A DNA stretch of 64,000 bases, taken from contig NZ_JAIVMF010000006.1 of assembly GCF_020176715.1 (NCBI RefSeq), forward strand, positions 147,334 to 211,333, read 5' to 3'. Shown here piece after piece: positions 1 to 10,721 of the stretch. Both the position numbers and the translations under genes were made by a program. Source of the stretch: Stappia stellulata (lineage in GTDB: Bacteria; Pseudomonadota; Alphaproteobacteria; Rhizobiales; Stappiaceae). Numbering within the stretch: position 1 is the stretch's first letter; each line of letters opens with the position of its first letter. The notes beneath the pieces were generated by a model that was not told the DNA's origin, made no database searches, and was given only the letters and a program-made list of their open reading frames with translations.

Positions 1-336
1 ATGGGCAAGGATCCCAACACGCCGGAGTGGGTCCAGCACATCGCCTTCAAGGTGAAGGACCGCGACACGCTGATCGCCTTCAAGGAAAAGCTGGAAAAGA
101 ACGGCATCGAGGTGCTCGGTGTCACCGACCATTCGATCTTCCATTCGATCTATTTCTTCGACCCCAACGGGCACCGCGTCGAACTGGCCTGCCCGGATCC
201 GGCGGAAGACGAGATGCTGAAGAAGCTCGACGCGGTGAAATGGGACATGCTGGAGGAATGGTCGAAGACCAAGCGCGCGCCGCAGCATGCCGCCTGGCTG
301 CACGCCAAGGAGCTGGACAAGTCCGGCGCCGCCTGA
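1..336 (+). CDS. VOC-family (glyoxalase fold) protein, C-terminal part
   Basis: This is the 3' end of a vicinal-oxygen-chelate family gene. The 111 visible residues contain a metal-ligand-type His in 'VQHIAFKV' (near residue 13) and the closing strand 'IYFFDPNGHRVEL' with the usual Glu ligand (near 62). That corresponds to the second half of a glyoxalase/dioxygenase domain, followed by a charged helical tail. The gene probably begins upstream of the window: the ATG at base 1 is likely internal, because the first beta-alpha-beta module is missing. VOC proteins cover glyoxalases, extradiol dioxygenases and resistance proteins, and the substrate cannot be told from this piece. It is followed by a 136-bp gap and a same-strand peroxiredoxin. 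Confidence 0.75.
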   Translation: MGKDPNTPEWVQHIAFKVKDRDTLIAFKEKLEKNGIEVLGVTDHSIFHSIYFFDPNGHRVELACPDPAEDEMLKKLDAVKWDMLEEWSKTKRAPQHAAWLHAKELDKSGAA

Positions 337-472
337 CGCCGGTCCGGATGATCCGCATCCTTTGCAGCCCCGGTGCCAAGCGCCGGGGCTGTGACGTTTT
401 CGCGCAATGCAAGACCGATGCGCGAGCCATTATGTATCGAATATCGAAACTAAACCGAACCGGGAGATGCCC

Positions 473-1099
473 ATGACCCTCAGAATCGGCGAAACCGCCC
501 CGAACTTCGACGTCGAGACCACGAACGGCAAGATCAACTTCCACGACTGGATCGGCGACAGCTGGGCCTTCTTCTTCAGCCATCCGGCCGACTACACGCC
601 GGTGTGCACCACCGAGATGGGCCGGACCGCGCAGCTTGCCGACGAGTTCGCCAAGCGCAACACCAAGCCGATCGGCCTGTCGACGGATACGGTGGAAGAG
701 CACAAGACCTGGATCCTGGACGTCAACGACACCCAGAACACCAATCTGACCTTCCCGATCGTCGCCGACCCGGACCTGAAGATCGCCAAGCTCTACGAGA
801 TGATCCACCCCTCCGAGAGCGAGACGGCCGCCGTTCGCAGCGTCTTCATCATCGATCCGAACAAGAAGATCCGCCTGACCATGACCTATCCGATGTCGGT
901 CGGCCGGAACTTCGACGAGATCCTTCGGGTGATCGACGCGCTGCAGCTCGGCGACGCCAAGCGCGTCGCGACGCCGGCCGACTGGCGCCCGGGCGACAAG
1001 GTCATCATTCCGCCCTCGATCAGCAACGAGGACGCCAAGGACATCTTCCCGCAAGGCTGGGACGAGGTCCGCTCCTACCTGCGCCTGACGGAAGTCTGA
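473..1099 (+). CDS. 1-Cys peroxiredoxin (Prx6 type)
   Basis: This is a thiol peroxidase of 208 aa that reduces hydrogen peroxide and organic peroxides in the cytoplasm. The thioredoxin-fold AhpC/TSA domain fills the N-terminal 150 residues, with the peroxidatic cysteine in 'DYTPVCTTE' (Cys45) and the supporting Arg in 'AAVRSVFIID'. The C-terminal extension with 'DWRPGDKVIIPP' is the Prx6-specific domain, and no second resolving Cys in the usual 2-Cys position is visible. The start at 473 was chosen because CGGGAG (461-466) sits 6 bases upstream. An in-frame ATG at 467 overlaps this ribosome site and an earlier one at 407 lacks support. The gene stands alone, followed by a converging phosphopantetheinyl transferase. 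Confidence 0.92.
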   Translation: MTLRIGETAPNFDVETTNGKINFHDWIGDSWAFFFSHPADYTPVCTTEMGRTAQLADEFAKRNTKPIGLSTDTVEEHKTWILDVNDTQNTNLTFPIVADPDLKIAKLYEMIHPSESETAAVRSVFIIDPNKKIRLTMTYPMSVGRNFDEILRVIDALQLGDAKRVATPADWRPGDKVIIPPSISNEDAKDIFPQGWDEVRSYLRLTEV

Positions 1100-1143
1100 G
1101 ACAGGGTCACGACCTCAAGGAGCGCGCCGGATCGCCGGCGCGC

Positions 1144-1953
1144 TCATGCTCCCGCCGCAGCACTTGTGTGCAGCCATCGCACAGCCTGCGGCCTTGCCTC
1201 TCCGTCTGGCGTGATTTCACGAACCTCGATCTCCAGCCGCGTTGCCTGACCGTCCGCTCCGACGGCAAGCGCGAGGCTGTGCCCGCCGCCGCCGGGCCCG
1301 CCCAGCACCGTCTGACAAAACCGCCAGTCTTCCGGCCGGTCCTCCCGGTCGGCGCGAAACGACAGCGACCGCCCGTCCCCACCGGCGAAGCGAAAGGCGA
1401 AACTGTCGAGCGGGATCGCAAGTCCCATCCCCACCGCCTTGATGTAGCTTTCCTTCAGCGCCCAGAGCGCGAAAAAGCGGTCGTCGCGCGCATGACCCGG
1501 CAGCGCCTGCAGGTCCGCCACCTCGCAGGGCGCGAAAAACCGCTCCGCCACACCCTCCGACACCTGGCGGTTCATCGCCTCGACATCGATGCCAAGGCGC
1601 AGGCCGGTCCCGGCCGGGGGCGCCACGGCAAGCGCGATCATGCCGTCGCTGTGCGAGAGATTGAACACCGGCGCATCGGCAACGCCCGCCACATAGGGCT
1701 TGCCGTGGTGTGCCACGGCGAACCGCCAGTCCGCCGGTGCGATCCGCGGAACATGCCGTGACAGCGCATGGCGTTTCAGGGCGTGGGCGAGCCGGCTTTG
1801 ACGGGCGTGGCGGGCGAAGCGAAAGCGGCCGGCGCGGTCCCGCTCCGCCTCCGACAGTGTCTTGCGCCAACGCACCTCCAGCGCCTCGACGGCGGGATCG
1901 CTGTCGCGCAGGAGGTAGACATGCACCTTCATCGCGCCCCGCGCGACCTCCAT
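1144..1953 (-). CDS. 4'-phosphopantetheinyl transferase, Sfp/AcpT superfamily
   Basis: This enzyme would transfer the phosphopantetheine arm of coenzyme A to a carrier-protein serine (ACP, PCP or similar), turning apo into holo protein. The three family motifs are present in order: 'FNLSHSDGM' (CoA binding), 'GIDVE' (Mg-binding Asp/Glu) and 'FFALWALKESYIKAVGMGL' (catalytic WxxKEAxxK-like). The length of about 270 aa fits the Sfp class rather than the short AcpS class. No polyketide or non-ribosomal peptide genes are nearby, so the carrier partner is unknown. The start at 1953 has GGAAAG just upstream; an ATG at 1932 preceded by GGAGG is an equally possible start. Confidence 0.88.
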   Translation of the reverse strand: MEVARGAMKVHVYLLRDSDPAVEALEVRWRKTLSEAERDRAGRFRFARHARQSRLAHALKRHALSRHVPRIAPADWRFAVAHHGKPYVAGVADAPVFNLSHSDGMIALAVAPPAGTGLRLGIDVEAMNRQVSEGVAERFFAPCEVADLQALPGHARDDRFFALWALKESYIKAVGMGLAIPLDSFAFRFAGGDGRSLSFRADREDRPEDWRFCQTVLGGPGGGGHSLALAVGADGQATRLEIEVREITPDGEARPQAVRWLHTSAAAGA

Positions 1954-2120
1954 CCGCTTTCCATCTTGTTTTGCATCTTCATGATCTTCACCCGGGCTCG
2001 GCGCAAGGCACGCGGGCGCTCCTGCCCCCACCACCACGACCAAAGCCCAGCATCCGCATATTGACGAAGCGGCGCAACGCCATAGCTGCAGAAAGGTCGA
2101 CAGTCGGGGAGATCTCGCTC

Positions 2121-2723
2121 ATGCCCTATCGCGCCTGCACCCTTCTTGCCGGCCTTGGCCACGGCCTGGCGGCCGGGCTTCTCGGTGTCATCGCCCTTGC
2201 CGGATCAGGAGAACGGGCAACGGCGTCCGAGGCCGCCTGGACGGCCTTGGCGCGGCCAGGTGCCGTCGCCGTCATGCGCCATGCCCTTGCACCGGGAACC
2301 GGCGATCCGGCGGAGTTCACGCTTGGCGACTGCTCGACGCAGCGCAATCTGGATGCCCGCGGTCGGGCGCAGGCGGAGACGATCGGCGAGGCGCTGCGCG
2401 CCAGAGGCATTTCCTTTGACCAGGTCTTGACCTCGCAATGGTGCCGGTGCCGCGAAACGGCTACCCTCCTCGCCATGGGCCAGGTCGACGCGTTTCCCGC
2501 ATTGAATTCCTTCTTTCAGCAACGCGCGCAACGCGAACCGCAAACCCGGGACACGCTGGCCTATCTCCGCGCCCTGCCGGAAGAGGACAGCGTGCTCCTC
2601 GTCACCCATCAGGTGAACATCACCGCGCTGACCGGCGTCTACCCGTCCTCGGGGGAAATCGTCGTCGGGCGCATCGGAACCGGCGGTTTCGAGGTCGCCG
2701 GCACGATTGAGTTCGCATATTGA
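2121..2723 (+). CDS. exported histidine phosphatase family protein
   Basis: This is a 200-aa protein with an N-terminal hydrophobic signal-like segment (about residues 5-35), followed by a phosphoglycerate-mutase-like fold. The catalytic signature is 'VMRHALAPG', where the usual RHG is RHA, followed by 'LDARGRAQAETIG' (second Arg) and the late catalytic His in 'LLVTHQVNITALTG'. Such periplasmic members are phosphomonoesterases of unknown substrate. The ATG at 2121 is preceded by GGGGAGA (2106-2112) at a good distance, and no supported start lies upstream. It reads towards tRNA-Arg on the opposite strand. Confidence 0.85.
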   Translation: MPYRACTLLAGLGHGLAAGLLGVIALAGSGERATASEAAWTALARPGAVAVMRHALAPGTGDPAEFTLGDCSTQRNLDARGRAQAETIGEALRARGISFDQVLTSQWCRCRETATLLAMGQVDAFPALNSFFQQRAQREPQTRDTLAYLRALPEEDSVLLVTHQVNITALTGVYPSSGEIVVGRIGTGGFEVAGTIEFAY

Positions 2724-2964
2724 GCCCACAGTCCGGTCCGGGGACATAGCGGGAGCAGTCGATCAGGCAAACCGGGCGGGACCGGCAGGACCCTGGCGAC
2801 ACTGCCTCGAGACTTCTGCTGTCGCTGGCCTTGAGGCCTTGCGCGAACCGATCTCAAACATCACCGGCAACGGGGCCCCGCATGCCAAATGGCGCAAACC
2901 ACCGATCCGGAGTGCGAAACCGCGCATCCGGTCGAAAGTCTTTGTCATCCAAGTCATTGAAAAA

Positions 2965-3041
<77 letters not shown>

Positions 3042-3123
3042 CTCGCGGCGCGAAGGTGCGCCGAACCGGACCGAGGGATAGCCGATCCGCCGAGGTGAGG
3101 CAATGGTTTTTCGCGATGCGGTT

Positions 3124-3148
3124 CGCCGGCGGCGCTGCGCCGCCGGCG
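3124..3148. repeat. GC-only perfect inverted repeat
   Basis: CGCCGGCGGCGC (3124-3135) and GCGCCGCCGGCG (3137-3148) are exact reverse complements separated by a single T. The element lies 83 bp upstream of the tRNA gene on its strand and is not followed by a T-run on either side. It may be a cruciform or protein-binding site, or simply an inert GC palindrome. Confidence 0.7.
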
Positions 3149-3402
3149 CGGTCGAAACGCTCGTGGACGCCGCCGCAAAGATGTGTCCGGATCACGAATG
3201 CCGGGCCATCCGGCCGGCTGCGTCACCCCGAACCAACGGCCGAAGGTTTCGCGATCCGCGGGCCGTGGGCGCGGAGGCGGAGGCGCAAGGCGCCTGTCAT
3301 CGACCGCAGGGCGATCCAGGGACTGCACGGCCCGGCCGCCGTCCGGTCCGGACAAAGGCCAGAGGCTCCGCCGTCATCTTTCGGGCGCGGTCGGAAGATA
3401 TG

Positions 3403-3431
3403 AAAAAGGCGGCAGGACCGCCCCGCCGCCT
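3403..3431 (-). terminator. Rho-independent terminator of the trpFB unit
   Basis: On the minus strand AGGCGGC (3431-3425) pairs with GCCGCCT (3413-3407), a 7-bp GC-rich stem, and the 3' arm runs directly into TTTTT (3407-3403). It begins about 30 bp after the trpB stop codon, which ends this transcription unit before any further trp gene. Confidence 0.8.
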
Positions 3432-3461
3432 CTTGAAGATTTTCAGTCCAGGCAGTGCCGA

Positions 3462-4676
3462 TCAGAGATCGTAGCCCAGCATCTTGCCGACGGTGAAGAC
3501 GTCCTTGTCGCCGCGTCCGCACAGGTTCATGACGATGATCTTGTCCTTCGCCATCGTCGGGGCGAGCTTCATCACCTGTGCCAGCGCATGCGCCGGCTCG
3601 AGTGCTGGAATGATGCCCTCCACCCGCGTCAGCAGCTTGAACGCCTCCATCGCTTCCGTGTCGGTGACGGGCAGATAGGTCACCCGGCCGCTTTCCTTCA
3701 GCCAGGAGTGCTCCGGCCCGATGCCGGGATAATCGAGCCCGGCCGAGATCGAATGGCCTTCCAGGATCTGGCCGTCGTCGTCCTGCAGCAGATAGGTGCG
3801 GTTGCCGTGCAGCACGCCCGGCTTGCCGGCGTTGAGCGAGGCGCAATGCTCCTCGCCCTCAAGCCCCTTGCCGCCCGCCTCGACGCCGTAGATCTCCACG
3901 CCCGGATCGTCGAGGAAGGGATGGAACAGGCCGATGGCATTCGAACCGCCGCCGACGGCCGCGACCAGCGCATCGGGCAGGCGGCCTTCGGCGGCCAGCA
4001 TCTGCTCGCGCGTTTCCGCACCGATCACCGACTGGAAGTCGCGCACCATCTCCGGATAGGGATGCGGCCCCGCCGCCGTGCCGATCAGATAGTAGGTGTC
4101 CTCGACATTGGTGACCCAGTCGCGCAGCGCCTCGTTCATCGCGTCTTTCAGCGTGCCGGCGCCGGCCGTCACCGGAACGATCTCCGCGCCCAGAAGCTTC
4201 ATGCGGAACACGTTCGGCTTCTGCCGCTCGACGTCGGTCGCGCCCATGTAGACGACACAGGGCAGGCCGAAGCGCGCGCAGACGGTGGCGGTGGCGACGC
4301 CATGCTGCCCTGCGCCGGTCTCCGCGATGATCCGCGTCTTGCCCATGCGCTTTGCCAGCAAGATCTGGCCGAGGCAATTGTTGATCTTGTGGCTGCCCGT
4401 ATGGTTCAGCTCGTCGCGCTTGAAGTAGATCTTGGCACCGCCAAGCTCCTCGGTCAGGCGCTCGGCGAAATAGAGCGGCGAGGGCCGGCCGGTGTAATGG
4501 GTGTTGAGGTTGTCGACCTCCGCCTGAAAGGCCGGGTCGGCCTTGGCGTCCTCATAGGCCTGCTCCAGGTCGAGGATCAGCGGCATCAGCGTCTCGGCGA
4601 CATAGCGGCCGCCGAAAATGCCGAAATGGCCGCGCTCGTCGGGACCCGAGCGGTAAGTGTTGGGATGGATGGTCAT
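3462..4676 (-). CDS. trpB: tryptophan synthase beta chain
   Basis: TrpB joins indole, normally channelled from TrpA, with serine to make tryptophan, using pyridoxal phosphate. The 404-aa protein is the full usual length. The PLP lysine is Lys97 in 'HTGSHKINN', and the phosphate-binding glycine loop 'VGGGSNAIG' lies near residue 240. '[11 protein letters not shown]' and '[12 protein letters not shown]' are classical TrpB signatures. Its ATG overlaps the trpF stop codon by four bases (4673-4676), so translation is coupled. No trpA follows: a strong terminator, a tRNA and an opposite-strand gene come next, so the alpha subunit must be encoded elsewhere. Confidence 0.97.
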   Translation of the reverse strand: MTIHPNTYRSGPDERGHFGIFGGRYVAETLMPLILDLEQAYEDAKADPAFQAEVDNLNTHYTGRPSPLYFAERLTEELGGAKIYFKRDELNHTGSHKINNCLGQILLAKRMGKTRIIAETGAGQHGVATATVCARFGLPCVVYMGATDVERQKPNVFRMKLLGAEIVPVTAGAGTLKDAMNEALRDWVTNVEDTYYLIGTAAGPHPYPEMVRDFQSVIGAETREQMLAAEGRLPDALVAAVGGGSNAIGLFHPFLDDPGVEIYGVEAGGKGLEGEEHCASLNAGKPGVLHGNRTYLLQDDDGQILEGHSISAGLDYPGIGPEHSWLKESGRVTYLPVTDTEAMEAFKLLTRVEGIIPALEPAHALAQVMKLAPTMAKDKIIVMNLCGRGDKDVFTVGKMLGYDL

Positions 4677-5383
4677 GCGGTCCGTCCTTGTTGCGCCAGT
4701 CGCCCGGGGGTCGGCATGTCCCCGGCGGGCCTGTCGGTTGCGCCCTGGCGTGCCGCCGCCACGAACGCATGAATGAGATCTTCGTCCTTTTCCCCGCGCG
4801 CGCGCTCCACGCCGGAGGATACGTCGACATCGGCCAGCCCGCCGATGCGGATCGCATCGGCCACGCTTCGCGGATCGAGCCCTCCGGAAAGCATGAGCGG
4901 AACGCCAAGGTCAAGGCCCTGCAGCAGCGTCCAGTCGAAGCTCGCGCCGTTGCCGCCGGGCAGATCCGCCCCCTTTGGCGGCTTGGCATCGAACAGCAGC
5001 CGGTCGACATGCCCCACATAGGGCAGGGCCGCGCGAATGTCATCGGCCTCGCGGATGCCCAGCGCCTTCATGATCCTGACGCCGTGGCGTGCCTTGAGGT
5101 CGGCGCAGCGCTGAGGCGTTTCCGATCCGTGCAATTGCAGCCAGTCGGGACGCACGCGGGCCATGATCGCGTCGATCGTCGCGTCATCCGCATTGACGGT
5201 TAGCGCAACGATCTCGGTCCTCCCGCGCGCCAGGTCGGCGAGCCGGGCGGCGGTCTCCAAATCAACATGACGCGGGCTCTTCTCGAAGAAGACCAGCCCG
5301 ATCATGCCGGCACCGGCGGCAATCGCCGCCTCCAGCGTCGCGTCGGTCGACAGACCGCAGATCTTGATCAGGCCTTGCGCCAT
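4673..5383 (-). CDS. trpF: phosphoribosylanthranilate isomerase
   Basis: TrpF catalyses the Amadori rearrangement of phosphoribosylanthranilate to CdRP in tryptophan synthesis. The 236-aa TIM-barrel protein opens with '[12 protein letters not shown]', carrying the catalytic Cys (Cys9), and closes with 'DVDVSSGVE', which supplies the catalytic Asp and phosphate-binding loop. A short tail past '[12 protein letters not shown]' is variable. The gene overlaps trpB by ATGA and follows maeB on the same strand after 82 bp, where a hairpin (5424-5460) may separate the two units. Confidence 0.96.
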   Translation of the reverse strand: MAQGLIKICGLSTDATLEAAIAAGAGMIGLVFFEKSPRHVDLETAARLADLARGRTEIVALTVNADDATIDAIMARVRPDWLQLHGSETPQRCADLKARHGVRIMKALGIREADDIRAALPYVGHVDRLLFDAKPPKGADLPGGNGASFDWTLLQGLDLGVPLMLSGGLDPRSVADAIRIGGLADVDVSSGVERARGEKDEDLIHAFVAAARQGATDRPAGDMPTPGRLAQQGRTA

Positions 5384-5423
5384 GTTTCCTGTCGCTTTCC
5401 GATATCGTCGCGAGAGATGCGGT

Positions 5424-5460
5424 GTCCCGGCGTGCCGCCCCCTGTCCGACGCGCCGGGAC
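5424..5460 (-). terminator. hairpin between maeB and trpF
   Basis: GTCCCGGCG (5424-5432) and CGCCGGGAC (5452-5460) are perfect 9-bp complements around a 19-base loop. The hairpin sits directly after the maeB stop codon and before the trpF start. No T-run follows on the minus strand, so it may be a weak or Rho-assisted terminator or a processing stem. Confidence 0.35.
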
Positions 5461-5465
5461 GGGGA

Positions 5466-7748
5466 TCACGTCACATTATACGCGGCAATCGCCGCCATGT
5501 TGACGATATCGCTGTCCTTGGCGCCGATGGGCAGGATCTGCACCGGCTTGTCGAGACCGACGAGCAGCGGGCCGATCACCGTCGAGCCGCCCAGCTCCTG
5601 CAGCATCTTGGTGGAGATGGAGGCGGAGTGGAACGCCGGCATGATCAGCACATTGGCCGGACCGGTCAGACGGCAGAAGGGATAGGCTCCCATCTTGTCC
5701 ATGTTGAGCGCGACATCCGCGCCCATCTCGCCGTCATACTCGAAATCCACCCGGCGCCGGTCGAGGATCTTCACCGCCTCGATCACCTTTTCCGACCGCT
5801 CGCCGCGCGGGTGGCCGAAGGTGGAATAGGCCAGCATGGCGACGCGCGGCTCATAGCCGAGCCGGCGCGCCACATGGGCGGCCTCTTCCGCGATGTCGGC
5901 CAGTTCCTCGGATGTCGGCATGTCGATCACCGCCGTATCGGCGACGAGCACCGTGCGGCCCCGGCACAGCGCCAGCGACACGCCGATCACCCGGTGGCCG
6001 GGCTTGGTGTCGATCACGTTGCGCACGGTGTCGAGCGCGACGGAATAGTTGCGGGTCAGGCCCGTCACCATGGCATCCGCATCGCCGCGCGCGACCATGA
6101 TCGCGCCCCAGTAGTTGCGATCGTTGTTCACAAGCCGCTGGCAGTCGCGCTGCAGGTAGCCGCGCCGCTGCAGCCGGCCGTAGAGGAACTCGGCATAATC
6201 GCTGTTGCGATTGGAGAGCCTGGCGTTGTGGATCGAGATGCCGGCGCGCTCGATGTCGATGCCGGCGCCGGTCGCCGCCTCGCGGATCTCGTCCTCGCGG
6301 CCGATCAGGATCGCTTCGCCCAGCCCCTGGGCAACGAAGCTTGCCGCCGCGCGGATCACCGGTTCTTCCTCGCCCTCTGCGAAGACCACGCGCTTGGGCT
6401 GCTGGCGCACCTTGGAGAAGATGCGCTGCAGGGTGCCGGCAACGGGATCGCGGCGGGCCGAAAGCTGGTGGTGATAGGCCTCCATGTCGACGATGGGACG
6501 GCGGGCGACGCCGGTGTCCATCGCCGCCTGCGCCACCGCCGGCGGGATCGTCGAGATCAGGCGCGGATCGAAGGGCACCGGAATGATGTACTCGGGTCCG
6601 AACTTCGGCCGCGAGCCGCGATAGGCGGCGGCCACCTCGTCGGGCACCTCCTCGCGGGCGAGCTTGGCCAGCGCTTCGGCGCAGGCCACCTTCATCGCAT
6701 CGTTGATGGTGGTTGCCTGAACGTCCAGCGCCCCGCGGAAGATATAGGGAAAGCCCAGGACGTTGTTGACCTGGTTGGGATAGTCGGACCGCCCGGTGGC
6801 GACGATGGCGTCGTCGCGGATGCGATGGGCTTCTTCCGGGGTGATTTCCGGGTCCGGATTGGCCATGGCGAAGATCACCGGGTTCGGCGCCATCACCCGC
6901 AGCATGTCCTCGGTGAGCGCGCCCTTGACCGACACGCCGAGGAAGACGTCCGCGCCCTTGAGCGCGTCATAGAGGCTGCGCGCCTCCGTCTCCACCGCAT
7001 GGGCGGACTTCCACTGGTTCATGCCCTCGGTGCGGCCCTTGTAGATCACGCCCTTGGTGTCGCAGAGGATGATGTTGTCATGCGGCACGCCCATGGCCTT
7101 GGCGAGCTCGATGCAGGCAATGCCGGCAGCTCCCGCGCCGTTGCAGACGATACGCGTGTCTTCCGGTGTGCGGCCGGTCAGATGCATGGCGTTGATCAGG
7201 CCGGCGACGGCGATGATCGCCGTTCCGTGCTGGTCGTCGTGAAAGACGGGGATGTCCATCAGTTCGCGCAGGCGCTGCTCGATGATGAAACAGTCCGGCG
7301 CCTTGATGTCTTCAAGGTTGATGCCGCCGAAGGAGGGGCCGAGGTAGCGCACCGCATTGACGAAGGCATCGACGTCCTCGGTGTCGACTTCCAGATCGAT
7401 GCTGTCGACATCGGCGAAGCGCTTGAACAGCACCGCCTTGCCTTCCATCACCGGCTTGGAGGCGAGCGCGCCGAGATTGCCGAGGCCGAGGATCGCGGTG
7501 CCGTTGGAAATCACCGCGACCAGATTGCCCCGCGTGGTGTAGTCGAAGGCGCGCGAAGGGTCTTCGGCGATGGCCAGCACCGGCACGGCGACGCCGGGCG
7601 AATAGGCCAGCGAGAGATCGCGCTGGGTGGCCATGGGCTTGGTCGGCGTGATCTCCAGCTTGCCCGGGCGGCCCTGCTGGTGAAACTGCAGCGCCTCCTG
7701 TTCCGTGAAGCTCACATTGCTCTTGCCCGATTTGTCCGTCGTCGGCAT
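5466..7748 (-). CDS. maeB: NADP-dependent malic enzyme with C-terminal phosphotransacetylase-like domain
   Basis: MaeB oxidatively decarboxylates malate to pyruvate with reduction of NADP, feeding gluconeogenesis and NADPH supply. The 760-aa protein has the long MaeB layout. The malic N-terminal and NAD-binding domains span about residues 1-430, with '[11 protein letters not shown]', 'FHDDQHGTA' and the Rossmann motif '[11 protein letters not shown]'. A phosphate-acetyltransferase-like half follows to the end, thought to be regulatory in this family. The ATG at 7748 is preceded by GGAGGG at ideal spacing (7754-7759); an upstream in-frame start at 7820 lacks one. It is transcribed divergently from mutS. 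Confidence 0.95.
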   Translation of the reverse strand: MPTTDKSGKSNVSFTEQEALQFHQQGRPGKLEITPTKPMATQRDLSLAYSPGVAVPVLAIAEDPSRAFDYTTRGNLVAVISNGTAILGLGNLGALASKPVMEGKAVLFKRFADVDSIDLEVDTEDVDAFVNAVRYLGPSFGGINLEDIKAPDCFIIEQRLRELMDIPVFHDDQHGTAIIAVAGLINAMHLTGRTPEDTRIVCNGAGAAGIACIELAKAMGVPHDNIILCDTKGVIYKGRTEGMNQWKSAHAVETEARSLYDALKGADVFLGVSVKGALTEDMLRVMAPNPVIFAMANPDPEITPEEAHRIRDDAIVATGRSDYPNQVNNVLGFPYIFRGALDVQATTINDAMKVACAEALAKLAREEVPDEVAAAYRGSRPKFGPEYIIPVPFDPRLISTIPPAVAQAAMDTGVARRPIVDMEAYHHQLSARRDPVAGTLQRIFSKVRQQPKRVVFAEGEEEPVIRAAASFVAQGLGEAILIGREDEIREAATGAGIDIERAGISIHNARLSNRNSDYAEFLYGRLQRRGYLQRDCQRLVNNDRNYWGAIMVARGDADAMVTGLTRNYSVALDTVRNVIDTKPGHRVIGVSLALCRGRTVLVADTAVIDMPTSEELADIAEEAAHVARRLGYEPRVAMLAYSTFGHPRGERSEKVIEAVKILDRRRVDFEYDGEMGADVALNMDKMGAYPFCRLTGPANVLIMPAFHSASISTKMLQELGGSTVIGPLLVGLDKPVQILPIGAKDSDIVNMAAIAAYNVT

Positions 7749-7942
7749 ATAGCCCTCCAATTGCCCTGCCGCCCATGAAAAGCGGAGGCAGACATTATCC
7801 CCTGCAAATACAGCACTCAACCCGCCATGACATCGCCCCGGGCTGAAACCCTTCCGCCGATTTGCTAAACCGCGCTAGAACGTCCTCACCACAGGACAAG
7901 GGTGGATGCGACACCCGCTACCCGAACATGAAGGTCGCGAGC

Positions 7943-10702
7943 ATGGTCGAGCAGGCAGGCGAACCCCGGACCGGCAAGGACGCGGAACCGGCGCGCGCGC
8001 AAGCCGCCCTGGCGCAGCCGACGCCGATGATGGCGCAATACATCGAGATCAAGACCGCCAATCCCGACTGCCTGCTGTTCTACCGCATGGGCGACTTCTA
8101 CGAATTGTTCTTCCAGGACGCGGAAGACGCCTCGCGTGCGCTCGGTATCACGCTGACCAAGCGCGGCAAGCATCTGGGCGAGGATATCCCCATGTGCGGG
8201 GTGCCCGTGCATGCGGCCGACGACTACCTGCAAAAACTGATCTCGCTGGGCTTCCGGGTCGCCGTCTGCGAACAGACAGAGGATCCGGCCGAAGCAAAGA
8301 AACGCGGTTCCAAGTCGGTCGTCCGCCGGGAGGTCGTTCGGCTCGTCACCCCCGGAACGCTGACCGAAGAGCGCCTGCTGGAGGCGTCGCGCAACAACTT
8401 CCTGCTGGCGCTGGCGCGCGGTCGCAATGGATCGCTCGACGATGACACCGTCTATGCGCTTGCCTGGGTCGACATCTCCACCGGCGCCTTCAAGGTTACG
8501 ACGAGCGAGGGCGCGCGGCTTGCCGCCGATCTCGCCCGCATCGACCCGCGCGAGATCGTCGTCGCCGACACGCTGCTCGACGACCCCGCCCTGCGCGCGC
8601 TGCTGGAGGAAAGCCCGGCGTCGCTGTCGCCCGTGCCGCGCAGCCTGTTCGACGGCGCGACCGCCGCCGACCGGCTGGCGCATTATTACGGCGTCGCGAC
8701 GCTGGAGGCCTTCGGCCAGTTTACCCGGCTGGAAACCACGGCTGCCGCCGGCGCGCTCGCCTATGTGGAAAAGACCCAGTTCGGCGACCGCGCGCCGCTC
8801 GACCCTCCGGCGCGCGAAGGCGCCGGCGCGCGCATGCTCATCGATCCGGCGACGCGCGCCAATCTGGAACTGATGCGCACATTGTCCGGCGAACGCACCG
8901 GCTCGCTGCTCTCCGTCATCGACCGCACCGTGTCCGGCGCCGGCTCCAGGCTTCTCGCCTCCCGGCTTGCCAGTCCGCTGACCGATGTCGCGGAAATCCG
9001 CCGCCGGCAGGACGCGGTTGCCCGGTTTCACGCCGACACCTATCTGCGCGAACGCCTGCGGGCCCAGCTGAAGCAGGTGCCGGACATGGCCCGCGCGCTG
9101 TCGCGCATCTCGCTCAACCGGGGCGGGCCGCGCGATCTTCTGGCGCTGGCCCAGGGGCTTCAGGCCGCACTGGAAATCGCGGCATTGGTCCCGCGCGGCG
9201 ACGACGGCCGTCTGGAAGAAGAAGAGCTTGAGGCGGCGCTGGCGCGCATCGACGCCGCCCCGCGCGATCTCTGCGCGGATCTTGCCCGGGCGCTGAAGGA
9301 CGATCTGCCGCTTCTCGCCCGCGACGGCAATTTCATCGCCGAGGGCTATATCGAAGAGCTGGACGAGCTGCGCCGGCTCAGGGACGACAGCCGCAAGGTG
9401 ATCGCGCAACTGCAGGGGAGCCTGTGCGAGGAACTCGCGGTCCGGGCGCTGAAGATCAAGCACAACAATGTGCTCGGCTGGTTCATAGAGGTGCCTGCGG
9501 CGCACTCCGACAAGCTGACCGGCGACCCGGCGCGCTTCATCCATCGCCAGACCATGGCCGGCGCCATGCGCTTCACCACACCGGACCTGGCGGATCTGGA
9601 AAGCCGCATCGCCAATGCGGCCGGACGCGCACTGGCGCTCGAGACGGCTGCCTTCGAGCGGCTGTGCGACGATGTGCTTGCCCGCGCCGATGCGATCAAG
9701 GGAGTGGCCGACGGTCTTTCGGTTCTCGATGTGGCCGCGGCCCTTGCCGATCTTGCGGAAGAAGACAATCACACCCGCCCGCTGGTCGATGACAGTCTCG
9801 CCTTCGACATTTCGGGCGGGCGCCATCCGGTGGTGGAACGGGCGCTGAAACAGACGAGCGGCGAGGGCTTCGTCGCCAATGATGCCGACCTCGGTCCGGG
9901 CGAGGGCGAGGACGGCGGCCGCATCTGGCTGATCACCGGTCCGAACATGGCCGGCAAGTCGACCTTCCTGCGCCAGAACGCGCTGATCGCCGTTCTCGCA
10001 CAGATGGGCGCCTTCGTGCCGGCGACGCGCGCGCATATCGGCATCGTCGACCGGCTGTTTTCGCGCGTGGGCGCCGCCGACGATCTGGCGCGCGGACGCT
10101 CCACCTTCATGGTGGAAATGGTGGAGACCGCCGCGATCCTCAATCAGGCGGGCGAGCGCGCGCTGGTCATCCTGGACGAGATCGGCCGCGGCACCTCGAC
10201 CTTCGACGGCCTGTCGATCGCCTGGGCGGCGATCGAGCATCTGCACGAAACCAACCGGGCGCGCGCGCTGTTCGCCACGCATTATCATGAGCTGACGGCG
10301 CTGTCGGCGCGGCTGCCGCGCCTGTCGAACGCAACGGTGCGCGTCAAGGAATGGGAGGGCGAGGTCGTCTTCCTGCACGAAATCGTCGCGGGTGCGGCCG
10401 ACCGGTCCTACGGCATCCAGGTGGCGAAACTCGCCGGGCTTCCGGCCTCCGTGATCGACCGCGCCCGCGCGGTTCTGGCGCAGCTTGAGGAACAGGACCG
10501 GCAAACGCCGGCGAAACAGGCGATCGACGACCTGCCGCTGTTCGCCGCCATGACACCGCCCGCTCCCGCACCCGGGCCTCCGAAGCGCGATGCCGTGAAA
10601 GACGCCTTGGCCGAGATCGATCCCGACGACATGACGCCGCGCGAGGCGCTGGAAGCGCTCTACCGGCTGAAGCGCGAGGCGGCCAGAGACGGCAAGGGTT
10701 AG
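7943..10702 (+). CDS. mutS: DNA mismatch repair ATPase MutS
   Basis: MutS recognises mispaired bases and small loops and recruits MutL. The mismatch-wedging Phe-x-Glu is present in 'GDFYELFF' (about Phe52/Glu54). The connector, lever and clamp domains follow, and the ABC-type ATPase has Walker A '[10 protein letters not shown]' near residue 666, Walker B '[16 protein letters not shown]' and the helix-turn-helix end '[13 protein letters not shown]'. The length of about 919 aa is normal. The start at 7943 has AAGG 8 bases upstream. ATG at 7928 and a TTG at 7862 are in frame but less well supported. It converges on the AraC/Ogt gene, with only 19 bp between the stops. Confidence 0.97.
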   Translation: MVEQAGEPRTGKDAEPARAQAALAQPTPMMAQYIEIKTANPDCLLFYRMGDFYELFFQDAEDASRALGITLTKRGKHLGEDIPMCGVPVHAADDYLQKLISLGFRVAVCEQTEDPAEAKKRGSKSVVRREVVRLVTPGTLTEERLLEASRNNFLLALARGRNGSLDDDTVYALAWVDISTGAFKVTTSEGARLAADLARIDPREIVVADTLLDDPALRALLEESPASLSPVPRSLFDGATAADRLAHYYGVATLEAFGQFTRLETTAAAGALAYVEKTQFGDRAPLDPPAREGAGARMLIDPATRANLELMRTLSGERTGSLLSVIDRTVSGAGSRLLASRLASPLTDVAEIRRRQDAVARFHADTYLRERLRAQLKQVPDMARALSRISLNRGGPRDLLALAQGLQAALEIAALVPRGDDGRLEEEELEAALARIDAAPRDLCADLARALKDDLPLLARDGNFIAEGYIEELDELRRLRDDSRKVIAQLQGSLCEELAVRALKIKHNNVLGWFIEVPAAHSDKLTGDPARFIHRQTMAGAMRFTTPDLADLESRIANAAGRALALETAAFERLCDDVLARADAIKGVADGLSVLDVAAALADLAEEDNHTRPLVDDSLAFDISGGRHPVVERALKQTSGEGFVANDADLGPGEGEDGGRIWLITGPNMAGKSTFLRQNALIAVLAQMGAFVPATRAHIGIVDRLFSRVGAADDLARGRSTFMVEMVETAAILNQAGERALVILDEIGRGTSTFDGLSIAWAAIEHLHETNRARALFATHYHELTALSARLPRLSNATVRVKEWEGEVVFLHEIVAGAADRSYGIQVAKLAGLPASVIDRARAVLAQLEEQDRQTPAKQAIDDLPLFAAMTPPAPAPGPPKRDAVKDALAEIDPDDMTPREALEALYRLKREAARDGKG

Positions 10703-10721
10703 GCGCAACGACGCCGACGGA

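Larger units (their letters stand above)
3042..3461. other. intergenic stretch between tRNA-Arg and trpB
   Basis: This 420-bp stretch contains no convincing gene: open frames here lack ribosome sites and recognisable family features. Two structures are visible: the palindrome at 3124-3148 and the trpB terminator at 3403-3431. The promoter of the minus-strand tRNA should lie just right of 3041, but no clear -35/-10 pair was recognised. Confidence 0.6.

Noticed and set aside
5304..7778. Long plus-strand frame opposite maeB and trpF
   Set aside because: It is antisense to well-recognised malic enzyme and TrpF; its amino-acid content is typical of a mirrored GC-rich frame.
7886..10708. Long minus-strand frame opposite mutS
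   Set aside because: MutS on the plus strand has all its motifs; the opposite frame shows none.
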